Positions 8,142 through 19,917 of a stretch of DNA of 64,000 nucleotides are shown piece after piece. Under the pieces are notes generated by a model that saw nothing but the letters and a program-made list of their open reading frames with translations, was not told the DNA's origin and searched no databases. Each line of letters begins with the position of its first letter. The stretch's first letter is position 1. The stretch comes from Dehalogenimonas sp. THU2 (GTDB lineage: Bacteria; Chloroflexota; Dehalococcoidia; Dehalococcoidales; Dehalococcoidaceae). The translations under genes were made by a program, and so were the position numbers. The stretch covers positions 62,001 through 126,000 of the forward strand of contig NZ_JBDLLU010000004.1 in the NCBI RefSeq assembly GCF_039749495.1. Reading direction: 5' to 3'.

Positions 8142-8524
8142 TTCAGCTTCTCCTTCTTCGTTACCCGGGGTTTGGGAGTTTTCGGCGGTAGAGCTGCCGC
8201 GTAGGCGATCGATTTGCCGATCCAGGCGGCGAAATCAGCGGGACTTTCATACAGCGCCTCGGGCACGGTCATGTACTCTTTCATCAGCCGGCCCGGGAAA
8301 GGCTCGAACGGCAATGATTCGTCGTAGTCCTGACGGATATGCCTCCGGTCGGGTTCGGTCAGGCGCAGGATAATGCTGGACTGGTGCACCCCGGCGAACA
8401 TGTTGCCGTTGACGAAGTACGCCGGACAGCCGAACATCATGCGCTTCTGGGCCGGGAAGGCGCCCATGGCGTCCGCCAGGATATCCGAAAGCCCGGTGGA
8501 GCACTTTTCCCATTTCATAGTCAT
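8138..8524 (-). CDS. TfoX N-terminal domain family protein
   Basis: 128 residues matching the TfoX/Sxy N-terminal domain (KRMMFGCPAYFVNGNMFAGVHQSSIILRL). In gammaproteobacteria Sxy controls competence; stand-alone domains in other phyla have no assigned role. A basic tail ([14 protein letters not shown]) ends the protein. It is the first gene of the operon with glutaredoxin and FTR-rubredoxin. Confidence 0.8.
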   Translation of the reverse strand: MTMKWEKCSTGLSDILADAMGAFPAQKRMMFGCPAYFVNGNMFAGVHQSSIILRLTEPDRRHIRQDYDESLPFEPFPGRLMKEYMTVPEALYESPADFAAWIGKSIAYAAALPPKTPKPRVTKKEKLK

Positions 8525-8586
8525 ATATTTAATTGTGGCCTATCGATTGAGTTGTGTCAAAATGGCGATGACCGGCGGTAAAGTTA

Positions 8587-8615
8587 TTGACAGGCCGGCG
8601 AATCGAACGTATCAT
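8587..8615 (+). promoter_or_regulatory. Promoter of the ZTP riboswitch transcript
   Basis: TTGACA (8587-8592) and TATCAT (8610-8615) are 17 bp apart. Transcription would begin near 8622, just before the first stem of the aptamer, which is strong positional support. Confidence 0.65.
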
Positions 8616-8621
8616 TGTATA

Positions 8622-8697
8622 TAAGCAGTCGCGCGACTGGCGGAAGTGGAATGAACCACGTGGAGCGCGATTATCAAGAAGCCGACCGCCTGGGCAA
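8622..8697 (+). promoter_or_regulatory. ZTP (pfl motif) riboswitch
   Basis: The stretch carries the ZTP aptamer elements in order: CGCGCGACTGGCGGAA (from 8630), the small hairpin GTGGAATGAACCAC (8646-8659), GTGGAGCGCGA closing the first stem, a short linker, and GCCGACCGCCTGGGCA (8681-8696). These are the invariant segments of the pfl RNA, which senses ZTP/ZMP, the alarmone of 10-formyl-THF shortage during purine synthesis. The 3' segment CCGCC pairs with GGCGG in the aptamer, but also forms the 5' arm of the terminator at 8685-8711, so ligand binding should favour read-through into the gene at 8735. The gene controlled is not a known folate or purine gene. Confidence 0.88.
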
Positions 8698-8718
8698 ACC
8701 GCTCAGGCGGTTTTGTGT
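8685..8718 (+). terminator. Intrinsic terminator of the ZTP riboswitch
   Basis: ACCGCCTG (8685-8692) pairs perfectly with CAGGCGGT (8704-8711) across an 11-nt loop, followed by TTTTGTGTTTT. Its 5' arm is the conserved CCGCCTG of the aptamer, making terminator and aptamer mutually exclusive. Confidence 0.85.
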
Positions 8719-8734
8719 TTTCGGAGGGAAGGCT

Positions 8735-9208
8735 ATGTTCTCAAGAGAGTGGTTCGTGTACGTATTCGGACGGTGGATACTGCTGTCTGGCATCGCCGGG
8801 GCGATCATGCAGGTCATCATCGCCGACAAGATCGGGGTGCCGACATTTCCGGCCTTCCTGCTCAACCAGCTTATCCTGGCCTCCGTCTTCTGGTACGTGG
8901 ATAAGTACATCTTCCAGCGGCACTTCGGCAGCGTCAAGCAGATGTTCAAGTTCCCCCGGGTGCGGGGCGAGTTCACCCCGGCGCACCAGTTCGACAAGAT
9001 CGCCGAAGAGTACTCACAGTTCGCCGAGGCTTACCGCAAGAGCCCGGAGGATCACAGCCAGTGGCTGCATGAGTTCCTCGACCTGTCCCATGCCGTCGAG
9101 ATGACGGAGCGGGTGCTGAGGGAGCAGGGGGCGGATGTTAATGGTGAGTTCTACAAGATCGTGCAGCAGAATAAGGGGAAGGGGCTTTACGATAGCAACG
9201 GGTCTTAG
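8735..9208 (+). CDS. Membrane protein of unknown function under ZTP riboswitch control
   Basis: 157 residues from the ATG at 8735, chosen because it follows the riboswitch terminator and a clear ribosome site (CGGAGGGAAGGCT); an open frame extends upstream through the riboswitch but is not credible. Two membrane helices (~10-30 and ~37-57, ending YVDKYIF) are followed by a cytoplasmic, charged helical domain of about 95 residues. No catalytic motif is recognised. Given the riboswitch, a role in transport or sensing tied to one-carbon or purine stress is possible but unproven. Confidence 0.78.
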   Translation: MFSREWFVYVFGRWILLSGIAGAIMQVIIADKIGVPTFPAFLLNQLILASVFWYVDKYIFQRHFGSVKQMFKFPRVRGEFTPAHQFDKIAEEYSQFAEAYRKSPEDHSQWLHEFLDLSHAVEMTERVLREQGADVNGEFYKIVQQNKGKGLYDSNGS

Positions 9209-9228
9209 GTTGGGATTCGGGTAGGTAA

Positions 9229-9335
9229 GGTGCCCCCTCACTCCTTCGGCTTCGCTCAGGACAGGCTTTAATTCCCTCCCCCCTTCGACAGGCTCAGGGC
9301 AGGCGTGGGGGAGAGGAGATTGGACGAAGAACGAC
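9229..9335. repeat. Interspersed intergenic repeat, GC-rich family
   Basis: Contains CCCCCTCACTCCTTCGGCTTCGCTCAGGAC-like and CCTTCGACAGGCTCAGGGC segments and ends GGGGGAGAGGAGATT. The same modules recur at 17.9, 19.6, 23.0, 23.9, 29.2, 36.5 and 40.3 kb in this window, always between genes. Confidence 0.6.
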
Positions 9336-9357
9336 GGGGGTACTACCCTGGCGGTTC

Positions 9358-10818
9358 TTAAAGTTTCGGGCGGCGCTTGTGCCAGGCGGTGTTCTGCTGG
9401 TAGGCGTGGCCCAGGTTCAGGATGGTTTTTTCCGAGAAGGGTTTGCCGATGATCTGCAGGCCGATGGGCAGGTTATCCGCGAAGCCGGCCTGGATGGAGA
9501 TGCCCGGCAGGCCGGCGATGTTGACCGGTATGGTGCAGATATCCGACAGGTACATGGAGAAGGGGTCGGCAGCCTTTTCGCCGATCTTGAAGGGGACGGT
9601 CGGGGCGGTGGGGGTGATCAGGGCGTCATACTTCTCGAAGGCGGCGTCGAACTCTCTCCGGATGACAGTACGCACCTTCTGCGCCTTGACGTACCAGGCG
9701 TCGTAGTAGCCGGCGGACAGGGCATAGGTGCCTAGCATGATGCGCCGTTTGACCTCCGGGCCGAAGCCCAGGCCGCGGGTCTTTTCCATGGCCTGCCACA
9801 TGCTCCCGGTGTCCTTGTAGGAGAAGCCGTACCTGACGCCGTCGTAGCGGGCCAGGTTGGCGGAGGCTTCCGAAGGGGCGATGATGTAATAAACCGCCAG
9901 CGCGTAGCTGGTGGTCGGCAGCGAGCATTCCTCGATGGAGCAGCCCAAATCCTCGTACACCTTGAGGGCGGCATCGACAGCCGCTTTGACCTCAGGGGTG
10001 ACGCCCTGGGCGAAGTACTCTTTGGGCACGCCGAGCCGCATACCCTTGACGCTGCCGCCGAGGCAACCGTAGTAATCCGCCTCCGGCTGCGGCACCGAGG
10101 TGGAATCGCGGGGGTCGTAACCGGCGATGGCATTCAGCATCAGGGCCGAATCCGCCACGTCCTGGGTCAGCGGGCCGATCTGGTCCAGTGATGAGGCGAA
10201 GGCGATGAGGCCGTAGCGCGACACCAGGCCGTAGGTCGGCTTCAGGCCGGTGACGGAGCAGAAGCTGGCCGGCTGGCGGATGCTGCCGCCGGTGTCGGAG
10301 CCCAGGGCGGCCGGGGCCTCGCCGGCGGATACGGCCGCGGCCGAACCGCCGCTGGAGCCGCCGGGCACCCGGGTCAGATCCCATGGATTATGGGTGGTGA
10401 AATATACCGAGTTCTCCGTCGATGAGCCCATGGCGAACTCATCCATGTTGGCCTTGGCGATGATGACGGCGCCGCGGGCTTTCAATCTCTCGACGACACC
10501 GGCGTCGTAAGGCGGGATGAAGTTCTCCAGCATCTTCGAGGAACAGGTGGTGCGGACGCCTTTGGTGCAGAGGACATCCTTGAGGATCACCGGCACGCCG
10601 GTCAGGGCGGCGACCTCACCGCGGGCGATGGCGGCATCGGCGTCTTTGGCCTGCTTCAGCGCCAGATCCCCGGTGACGGTCATCAGCGCCTGGACCTTAC
10701 CATCGACGGCGTCGATACGGTCGAGGTAGGCGCGGGTGAGTTCGACAGAGGATATTTCTTTGGCATCGAGGAGTTTGCGGGCCTCGACGATGGTGAATGA
10801 GCTAACGTCTATGGTCAA
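9358..10818 (-). CDS. gatA: Asp-tRNA(Asn)/Glu-tRNA(Gln) amidotransferase subunit A
   Basis: 486 residues, the usual GatA length. The amidase signature is intact: catalytic Lys in PVILKDVLC, then [14 protein letters not shown] with the cis-Ser and nucleophile Ser in [13 protein letters not shown]. GatA hydrolyses glutamine and passes ammonia to GatB for converting Glu-tRNA(Gln) or Asp-tRNA(Asn). It follows gatC after 9 bp; gatB is not in the window. Confidence 0.97.
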   Translation of the reverse strand: MTIDVSSFTIVEARKLLDAKEISSVELTRAYLDRIDAVDGKVQALMTVTGDLALKQAKDADAAIARGEVAALTGVPVILKDVLCTKGVRTTCSSKMLENFIPPYDAGVVERLKARGAVIIAKANMDEFAMGSSTENSVYFTTHNPWDLTRVPGGSSGGSAAAVSAGEAPAALGSDTGGSIRQPASFCSVTGLKPTYGLVSRYGLIAFASSLDQIGPLTQDVADSALMLNAIAGYDPRDSTSVPQPEADYYGCLGGSVKGMRLGVPKEYFAQGVTPEVKAAVDAALKVYEDLGCSIEECSLPTTSYALAVYYIIAPSEASANLARYDGVRYGFSYKDTGSMWQAMEKTRGLGFGPEVKRRIMLGTYALSAGYYDAWYVKAQKVRTVIRREFDAAFEKYDALITPTAPTVPFKIGEKAADPFSMYLSDICTIPVNIAGLPGISIQAGFADNLPIGLQIIGKPFSEKTILNLGHAYQQNTAWHKRRPKL

Positions 10819-10827
10819 TTTAAATCC

Positions 10828-11115
10828 TTATTCAAGTACGGCGTGGATGCGGAAGAAGTCTCCGTCGCGGTCGGGGGCGTTGGAGAGAACCTCTTCGGTC
10901 GGCAGCGACGGGGCGGGTTCGTCGTAGCCCAGGACGTTGCATTGGGCCACGGTATGGGCGGTGGGTGGGACGCCCTCGGTATCCACCTGGGAGAGCACGG
11001 TGAAGTGGCCCAGGATATCCGAGAGTTCACCTTGCAGGCGGTCGATCTCGGCGTCTTCTATGCCGAGGCGGGCCAGGCGGGCGATGTGCAGTACTTCTTC
11101 TTTAGTCAGTTCCAT
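10828..11115 (-). CDS. gatC: Asp-tRNA(Asn)/Glu-tRNA(Gln) amidotransferase subunit C
   Basis: 95 residues with the GatC start MELTKEEVLHIARLARLGI and the C-terminal segment rich in aspartate (DRDGDFFRIHAVLE). GatC is the small belt subunit that stabilises the GatA-GatB complex. It leads the gatCA operon. Confidence 0.96.
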   Translation of the reverse strand: MELTKEEVLHIARLARLGIEDAEIDRLQGELSDILGHFTVLSQVDTEGVPPTAHTVAQCNVLGYDEPAPSLPTEEVLSNAPDRDGDFFRIHAVLE

Positions 11116-11230
11116 ATCGGTGGATTATAGCATCAGGAATGGAGTTTGCGCCATTCCAAGTAACAAATTACAAGGGACGGATTAAGAGGCAATGATGGTT
11201 AAAGTCGGCCTCGCAATGATGAATTTGGTG

Positions 11231-13873
<2,643 letters not shown>

Positions 13874-14413
13874 GGCGGTAAAATCCTTATGAATGCGTTA
13901 ATGGGCTATTTTAGCATGAAGGGGGGTTAGCTATCAGCTGTCAGCTTTCAGCTATCAGTTTCCTCACGGCCTCCGCGGTGGATGGGCGGAAAGACTAGCG
14001 AAACGTAGATGTTTTGATGAAAAATATTTTGAGTCGTTTTCCAAAGTGCAGAAACGAAAGTATTTTGCGATTATGGCAGCGCCTGGACGGGCAGCGGTGT
14101 TACCCGTTGTTCCGTCGAAGGGTGAATTTTCATGAAACGGCAGCCAGCCGCGGGTAGAGTTTTTCCGACGATGGCGCCGGGAAGCGTTGACGAGTTGTTT
14201 GCGGAGGCAAAAACAATTGAAACAATTATCCTAATCCACGATGGGGGCGGGGGGATGGCGGGGCAAGCGGTGACACTCATAAATCAGCAAATCTCTCAGG
14301 TCAAACATTTATTGGAGAACGGATGATAGCATGGGGACGGGCGGTTGTCAATGGGATTTTGGCGGTGTGGGGGTACCAGTGGACATTCCTTGGGATCATT
14401 GCCCTTCCATGAT
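13874..14413. other. 540-bp intergenic region upstream of valS
   Basis: Near valS (13933-13965) lie imperfect repeats of AGCTATCAG/AGCTGTCAG/AGCTTTCAG, like the ATCAGTT repeats at 36.45 kb. The middle is unremarkable. A 64-codon plus-strand frame (14132-14326, starting MKRQPAAGRV and ending HLLENG) has a protein-like second half and a modest ribosome site (AGGGTGAA), but matches no family I know and is not called as a gene. No T-box is visible on the minus strand. Confidence 0.4.
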
Positions 14414-14602
14414 CTACCGTGTTTTGAAACTTCGCCTAACTAACATATATCCGATCAGAACTAAACCAACAGTTATTACCGTCCCAATAACCCCTTGAAC
14501 TAATTCTGCACTGTTGCCGCTAAAGATTAGGCCCATTATAGAGAAAGCGGCTACCGGGATTGCGAGTACGAGGATTACTGCTCCTATGATTCTCAATAGC
14601 AT
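14414..14602 (-). CDS. Small two-helix membrane protein
   Basis: 62 residues from the ATG at 14602, which has an excellent ribosome site (GGGGGTGATACAG); a TTG five codons earlier overlaps that site. Two membrane helices (~3-27 and ~36-55) are linked by a short polar loop and followed by RRSFKTR, giving a cytoplasmic basic tail. Function unknown. It lies 61 bp downstream of the 343-residue membrane protein and may be co-transcribed. Confidence 0.65.
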   Translation of the reverse strand: MLLRIIGAVILVLAIPVAAFSIMGLIFSGNSAELVQGVIGTVITVGLVLIGYMLVRRSFKTR

Positions 14603-14663
14603 CTGTATCACCCCCAACTAAACTCGCTGATTACTGCTCACGGGACATACTACCAATACGTAA

Positions 14664-15695
14664 TTATCTTGAAGAATAGCTAGCCTTTCCTGAGGCCAAA
14701 CGCATTACCAGTTTAATGAATTTTACTAAAACACCTATTGTGATAGCTGTAACAATCAGTATTAATGCTATAGTTACTGAAGTTTGGGTAATATCAGCCG
14801 CAGTTGTGTCGGGGATTGCGCTAAAATCGAAAGGAAAAATTGCAAGCAGTACGAGAACAGTGATGAGAGAAAAAATATTCAGGCATATCGTAGATAATTC
14901 ACGGAGCAAGTATTTGTCGATTATGATGAGGATTATATGAACAACGATAGTCAACATAAGCGTTAGAGTCAGGATTGGCAACCATAGGCTGATTTCTTCC
15001 GTAAAGACGGGATACCTTTTCCAAATTGTAACGCCTCCCACAGTTTCGCCGTTGTAGAAAGCCAAGTATTGATGAAAGAAATTGAAGACTATCAACCAAA
15101 CGATGCTCCATGCAATAGCAAACGCCGAAGCAATCATTCTGCCAGCTTTGGATCTAGATTGCTGTTTAACACTTTCACCCAGGTCTTTACTCACAGTTGC
15201 AACAGTGGAGCCAGGTTGAGAAAATTGTGGAATTTCATTTTCAACCTGCTGTTTTTCATGCTGGTTGTTCCGAGCTAAGCTTTCAGCGATATCACCAATC
15301 ATTGGAAGCTTATACGTCACACCCTGGTAGGCTTTGACCATCAATACAATCCAAAATACAAGACTAAAGGCTAACACCAGGCCAGAAATGACACCGCCTG
15401 CTCCTGGTATCCAACCAAGTGACATGCTAATAATATTCAGGATTCCGAAAACGATAATCGATTGAGCTGCATGGAAACGAACAAAACGATTCTCCTTCTC
15501 GAGGGCAAGGAAGATTAGGCCGCTAACCCAGCCCCCGGCATAGGACAATAATCCCGCAACATTCGGGCTCAATCCGCCCGGGGGTTTTGATTTTGAATCA
15601 GATTCGAATCTTTCTTGTTGTACGTTTTCTTGAGCTTCAATACGCGCCTTTTCTTCCTGGTAAATGCGCATTCGTTCTTCCGGTGTAAGTGACAT
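14664..15695 (-). CDS. DUF4870/Tic20-like membrane protein with C-terminal extension
   Basis: 343 residues. A charged N-terminus (TPEERMRIYQEEKARIEAQ) precedes a DUF4870-like domain (~45-140): NVAGLLSYAGGWVSGLIFLALEKENRFVRFHAAQS, the typical first helix and conserved FHAxQS. After a polar linker (~140-185) come four more predicted helices (~188-335) that are not part of DUF4870. Function unknown. The ATG follows GCAGGAGTC. Base composition is more AT-rich than the neighbours, hinting at different ancestry. Confidence 0.75.
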   Translation of the reverse strand: MSLTPEERMRIYQEEKARIEAQENVQQERFESDSKSKPPGGLSPNVAGLLSYAGGWVSGLIFLALEKENRFVRFHAAQSIIVFGILNIISMSLGWIPGAGGVISGLVLAFSLVFWIVLMVKAYQGVTYKLPMIGDIAESLARNNQHEKQQVENEIPQFSQPGSTVATVSKDLGESVKQQSRSKAGRMIASAFAIAWSIVWLIVFNFFHQYLAFYNGETVGGVTIWKRYPVFTEEISLWLPILTLTLMLTIVVHIILIIIDKYLLRELSTICLNIFSLITVLVLLAIFPFDFSAIPDTTAADITQTSVTIALILIVTAITIGVLVKFIKLVMRLASGKASYSSR

Positions 15696-15919
15696 ACTAC
15701 GACTCCTGCAACGATCCGTAATTCTTGAATGAATCGACTTGCGATTTTACTTTACTCCGAAGATTGGGTGTTTTCAATCGGGCGATCACGTCCTGTTCAG
15801 TTCCGGGTTTATTATTATCAAGGCCATTACCTGGCTTCCACTTTGGAATGGAAGAATTTTACGATACACTGGAATAAACATCAGAGTCCAGATATTGAAG
15901 AACCCGGAGGATATCCCTC

Positions 15920-17932
15920 ATGACTAACCACCTGGCAGGGCAGACAAGTCCTTATCTGTTGCAGCATGCTGAAAATCCGGTGGAGTGGTATCCATGGGGG
16001 GAAGAGGCGCTGGCGCGGGCGCGGACGGAGAACAAACCGATACTTTTGAGTATCGGGTATTCCGCCTGCCACTGGTGTCATGTCATGGCTCATGAGAGTT
16101 TTGAGAATCCGGAAACGGCCGGATTGATGAACCGGAATTTTATCAACATCAAGGTGGACCGGGAGGAACGGCCGGACTTGGACGCGATATATATGTCTGC
16201 CGTCCAGGCACTGACCGGCCACGGCGGATGGCCTTTGACGGCCTTTTTGACGCCGGACGGAAAGCCTTTTTACGGGGGTACTTATTTTCCGCCGGAAGAC
16301 GGCCACGGGCTGCCGGCATTCTCCCGGGTTTTGGAAGCCATTGCCGATACTTTCCGCACCCGCCCCACCGAAGTAGCCAAAACCGCGAAGGCGCTGGTTA
16401 CGGCGTTGAGTGAAGCCGTGCCGGCGGGTGGCGGGACGGAGCTGTCGGCGGATATCATGGAGCGGGCTTACGGGGCACTGCAACGGGATTTCGACAAATC
16501 TAACGGCGGCTTCGGCGGCGCGCCCAAGTTTCCGCAACCGCTGGTGCTGGACTTCCTGCTGCGATACTTTCACCGGAGCAAGGATAGACACGCACTTGAA
16601 ACGGTCGAAATCACGCTGGAGAAGATGTACCGCGGCGGGATGTACGACCACCTGGGCGGGGGATTCCACCGGTATGCCACCGACAACGCGTGGCAGGTCC
16701 CTCACTTTGAAAAAATGCTCTATGATAACGCGCTGCTCAGCCGGGTATATCTGCATGCATTCCAGATCACGGGAAATCCGGAGTACCGCGCCGTCGCCGA
16801 GGATATCTTCGAATATGTGCTGCGGGAAATGACCGACGCATCGTCGGGCGGCTTTTACAGCGCCCAAGACGCGGACAGCGAGGGCGAAGAGGGTAAGTAT
16901 TATACGTGGGATGGCGGTGAGATCGATTCCATCCTGGGGGAGGCGAGGGGGGAGACCTTCCGCAAAAGGTTCGGGGTGACGGCGGGGGGCAACTTCGAGG
17001 GAATGAACATCCTGCACCTGACGGGAGAATTCACGGCGGAGGCGATCGGGCGCGACCGGGAGCCTAAATCGGCACTCCTAAGACGGCGGGAACAGCGGGT
17101 TCCGCCCGGCAAGGACACCAAGGTCCTGGCCTCCTGGAACGGGATGATGGTTGCCAGTCTGGCGGAGGCTTCCTGTGTACTGGGGCGACCGGACTACCTG
17201 GCGGCGGCGGTCAGGAGCGCTGACAATGTCCTGAACTCACTCGTGAAGGACGGCTCGCTGCGGCATACCTCCTCAGTCGAAGAAGGATTCTTGGAAGATT
17301 ATGCCCAGATGATCGACGCCATGCTGTGGCTGCACCAGGTAACTTTAAGTTCCCGCTGGTTGTCACAGGCGCTTCAAATAGCGGACCGGATGATCGCGCT
17401 GTTTTGGAATGATTCGGAAGGTGTGTTCTACGATGTCCCCATGGGGACTCCCGGACTTTTCAAGCTGCCCAGGAGCGTCCAGGACGGCGCGGTGCCCTCC
17501 GGCAGCTCGGCGGCGACGGCGGTATTGCTCAAATTAGCCAGGGTAACTGACAATCAGAAGTACCTATCGGCGGCGGAGAGATCACTCAGAGGTCTCGGTG
17601 AGAACATGGCCCGCTACCCTTTGGGGTTCGGGCATCATTTATCGGCGTTGGATCTTTACCTGGGGCCGTCACAGGAAGTTGCTATCATCGGTGCGCCGGA
17701 CGATCCTGCTGTACTGGCCCTGGTGGGGGTGGTTTGTGGCGGTTTCAGGCCCAACACGATCACGGTTGGGTTGAATCCTGGCGAAGAGTCCGCGGTATCG
17801 GGGCTGGCTATATTCAAGGACCGGTCACAAGTCGATGGACGTGCTACCGCTTATGTTTGCCGGGAGTTCAATTGTTTTCCACCGGTTACGACGGTTGAGG
17901 GGTTGGGGGAGGTGCTGGAGAGGGTGGGGTAA
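15920..17932 (+). CDS. Thioredoxin-domain protein of the YyaL/SSP411 (DUF255) family
   Basis: 670 residues, full length. The N-terminal thioredoxin-like domain (~1-165) has [15 protein letters not shown] with a CxxC, and a long alpha/alpha-barrel domain like N-acylglucosamine 2-epimerases follows, with conserved [17 protein letters not shown] and [14 protein letters not shown]. Proteins of this family occur from bacteria to mammals (SPATA20); biochemical function is unsettled. The ATG follows GGAGGATATCCCTC. Confidence 0.93.
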   Translation: MTNHLAGQTSPYLLQHAENPVEWYPWGEEALARARTENKPILLSIGYSACHWCHVMAHESFENPETAGLMNRNFINIKVDREERPDLDAIYMSAVQALTGHGGWPLTAFLTPDGKPFYGGTYFPPEDGHGLPAFSRVLEAIADTFRTRPTEVAKTAKALVTALSEAVPAGGGTELSADIMERAYGALQRDFDKSNGGFGGAPKFPQPLVLDFLLRYFHRSKDRHALETVEITLEKMYRGGMYDHLGGGFHRYATDNAWQVPHFEKMLYDNALLSRVYLHAFQITGNPEYRAVAEDIFEYVLREMTDASSGGFYSAQDADSEGEEGKYYTWDGGEIDSILGEARGETFRKRFGVTAGGNFEGMNILHLTGEFTAEAIGRDREPKSALLRRREQRVPPGKDTKVLASWNGMMVASLAEASCVLGRPDYLAAAVRSADNVLNSLVKDGSLRHTSSVEEGFLEDYAQMIDAMLWLHQVTLSSRWLSQALQIADRMIALFWNDSEGVFYDVPMGTPGLFKLPRSVQDGAVPSGSSAATAVLLKLARVTDNQKYLSAAERSLRGLGENMARYPLGFGHHLSALDLYLGPSQEVAIIGAPDDPAVLALVGVVCGGFRPNTITVGLNPGEESAVSGLAIFKDRSQVDGRATAYVCREFNCFPPVTTVEGLGEVLERVG

Positions 17933-17934
17933 CC

Positions 17935-18150
17935 TCGCAACGGCGGGCATGAGACGAAATACCTCTCTATCTCTCCTTCGACTTCGCTCAAGGACGGGCC
18001 TTTACGAAAGGGAAAGGCGTGCGGGTGGGGAAAACAATGTATGACCTTCGACGAGCTCCCCGGTCGGCCCGTGGGCGAGGCGTCGCCCCTACTGGTGGGT
18101 GGGACGGGGTGGGTGAGGGCATGCGGTAGCCCCCAAAACATGTTGCCCGC
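17935..18150. repeat. Interspersed GC-rich repeat block between convergent genes
   Basis: Contains GAGACGAAATACCTCTC, CTCCTTCGACTTCGCTC and CCTTTACGAAAGGGAAAGGC, also present at 19.7 and 23.0 kb. At 18073-18090 GGGCGAGGCGTCGCCCC is a palindrome shared in form with 31240-31262. No coding sequence is supported here. Confidence 0.6.
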
Positions 18151-18176
18151 CTACGGTGTGGGTTACCCGCCAGGGA

Positions 18177-18935
18177 TCAATAGGCTGTCCAGCCAGCATC
18201 CGCAGTTATTACTGTTCCGTTGATCAGGGCGGCATCGTCGCTGGCGAGGAACAGGGCTACTTTGGCGACTTCTTCTGGTTCGGCAACCCGGGGGTTCAAA
18301 TTCAAGCCGGCCATGGCTCTTTCCATACCGAACTTGTCCGGCGCGGTGATGGTGGTCCCGATATTGGTATTGACGGCGCCGGGGGCGATAGCGTTGCAAC
18401 GGATACCCAGGTTGGCGTACTGAAAACCGACGTTTTTGGTCAGTCCGATGACGGCGTGTTTGGAAGCGGTGTAAGCCGCGCCGGCTCTGGAGCCCATGAG
18501 ACCACCGGCGGAGGCTATATTGACGATGACGCCAGATTTCTTTTCCAGGAATATTTTCAGAGCTTTTCTGGTGGCGCGCATCGGTCCGGTAGAGTTGACG
18601 GCAAAGACTTTTTCCCAAAGCTCATCGGTCAGTTCTGCCGCCGGAACGAAATTGTCCATAATCCCCGCGTTGTTGACCAGGATATCCAGGGTGCCGTAGG
18701 TGCTGACGGCCGCATCGATCATTTTTTGGATGTCTTGTTCGGAAGTTACGTTAGCCTGAACGGCTTGAGCGGTACCGCCCAGCGCGACGATCTCATCGAC
18801 TAACTGTTTCACGGCATCGAAGTTGTAGTCCGAGGCGATGACTTTAGCGCCTTCTTTGGCGAAAAGCATCGAGATGGCTCTGCCCATTCCCGAACCGGCT
18901 CCGGTCACTACGGCGACTTTGTCCTGGAGTTTCAT
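18177..18935 (-). CDS. Short-chain dehydrogenase/reductase
   Basis: 252 residues, a classical SDR. TGAGSGMGRAI (cofactor loop, ~12-22), NNAG (~88-91), active-site Ser in NIASAGG and YTASK (Tyr/Lys) are all present. An Asp after the second strand (VIASDYN) favours NAD(H) over NADP(H). Substrate unknown; 3-oxoacyl-reductase-like or alcohol dehydrogenase activity is possible. Strong ribosome site AAAGGAGG; no operon partner. Confidence 0.93.
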   Translation of the reverse strand: MKLQDKVAVVTGAGSGMGRAISMLFAKEGAKVIASDYNFDAVKQLVDEIVALGGTAQAVQANVTSEQDIQKMIDAAVSTYGTLDILVNNAGIMDNFVPAAELTDELWEKVFAVNSTGPMRATRKALKIFLEKKSGVIVNIASAGGLMGSRAGAAYTASKHAVIGLTKNVGFQYANLGIRCNAIAPGAVNTNIGTTITAPDKFGMERAMAGLNLNPRVAEPEEVAKVALFLASDDAALINGTVITADAGWTAY

Positions 18936-19060
18936 GGAAGGTGCCTCCTTTTTTTACTCGGGGGCAAGTAATTAGGGGGTAACTCTTTTATAACATGGGG
19001 GTACTAGTACTGTCAAAGCGCGTTGGGGGGATGCGTGGGCATTTTGATTTTACTCAGCCG

Positions 19061-19489
19061 TTATTCCTGGTTGGCGGCGTCCAGGATTTGGTCCAGCAAG
19101 TCTTTTTTGTCCGGCGGCAGCGGGCATAAGAGGAGTTTGATACCCCTGATCCCCAAGCGGGAGGCTCTACGTTGAACCAGGTTCAGTAGATCCAAATCAG
19201 TGAACACCACCATTCTGACGGTATCGTGGCTGAGGTGTTTCAACTGCTCAAGCACGGAAAACGTCTTTTTCAACCCGGCGGTGTTTTCGTGTTTGGTTCC
19301 CGCGTTGGCGCGATCATAGATAATGGCGGCGACGATGCGGTTGTCCTGAGACACCGCGTCGAACGTATAGCTTCCGCCGGCGGGAAACTTGACCTGGCGC
19401 TCTTGAAAAGTGGTATCGTCAAATTCCTGTTTCAGCCAGGCTTTGATGGCGGGTTCAATATCGGTTTTGATCCGGGGGGTGTTTATCAT
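19061..19489 (-). CDS. Hypothetical protein, possible nuclease-like fold
   Basis: 142 residues from the ATG at 19489 (GAGG five bases upstream); an ATG at 19504 is also possible. The order helix, strand with TFDAV, strand IVAAIIYD, helix, strand RMVVFTDLDLLNLV, then GIRGIKLLLCP is compatible with a PD-(D/E)XK-like alpha/beta core, but the E-x-K signature is not evident. I do not recognise the family. Stands alone. Confidence 0.6.
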   Translation of the reverse strand: MINTPRIKTDIEPAIKAWLKQEFDDTTFQERQVKFPAGGSYTFDAVSQDNRIVAAIIYDRANAGTKHENTAGLKKTFSVLEQLKHLSHDTVRMVVFTDLDLLNLVQRRASRLGIRGIKLLLCPLPPDKKDLLDQILDAANQE

Positions 19490-19540
19490 CTGTGCCTCAA
19501 TCATATCGATAGGAGTGTATCATGAATCGGGGTGGGGGGT

Positions 19541-19780
19541 GTGGGGGGAGGGGAGAATCCTAATATCTAATATCTAAATTCTAAACAAATCCAAATATCG
19601 AAGCCGAAAATTCAAAACGGGTGACCCTTTGACAGGCTCAGGGCGAACGTATTCCTGGGTGGAGAAACAAACCAACCAACAAAATAGTGCTGCGATCTCG
19701 TCATGTAGCGGATGAGACGAAATCCCTCTCAATCTCCCTTTACGAAAAGGAGAGGTGCGCGGCGGGTTACCGACGCGCGG
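19541..19780. repeat. Compound interspersed repeat upstream of glnN
   Basis: An AT-rich element (19556-19618: repeated AATATCTAA, AAACAAATCCAAATATCGAA) is followed by a GC-rich element with GACAGGCTCAGGGCGAACG, GAGACGAAATCCCTCTC and CTTTACGAAAAGGAGAGG. The AT-rich part resembles 49157-49262 and 25560-25632. Confidence 0.55.
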
Positions 19781-19805
19781 TAATATGTTCGTAACAAATG
19801 TCGGA

Positions 19806-19859
19806 TATAATCAGTTAAGAATATGCGGCGAGCAGTTTCCCGGAGGCTGAAAACGCCGC
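19806..19859 (+). promoter_or_regulatory. glnN -10 box and 5' leader stem-loop
   Basis: TATAAT (19806-19811) lacks a good -35 partner, so an activator may be needed. The leader holds GCGGCG (19825-19830) pairing with CGCCGC (19854-19859), with an inner CAG/CTG pair. No glnA-type glutamine riboswitch motif is visible. Confidence 0.4.
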
Positions 19860-19917
19860 GTTGATTAAGCATTGGAGAGGCAGTACAATCATGTCCGTTA
19901 ATAAAGGAGAATTAAAG

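Noticed and set aside
13874-14413. A T-box leader for valS
   Set aside because: No AGGGTGGNACCGCG-like sequence or adjoining terminator was found on the minus strand.
15729-15923. A 64-codon frame upstream of the YyaL-like gene
   Set aside because: No ribosome site, and it overlaps the site and start of the real gene; two frames are equally open.
15881-17017. A 378-codon minus-strand frame opposite the YyaL-like gene
   Set aside because: It is a shadow of the well-conserved thioredoxin-domain gene and has no plausible ribosome site or family.
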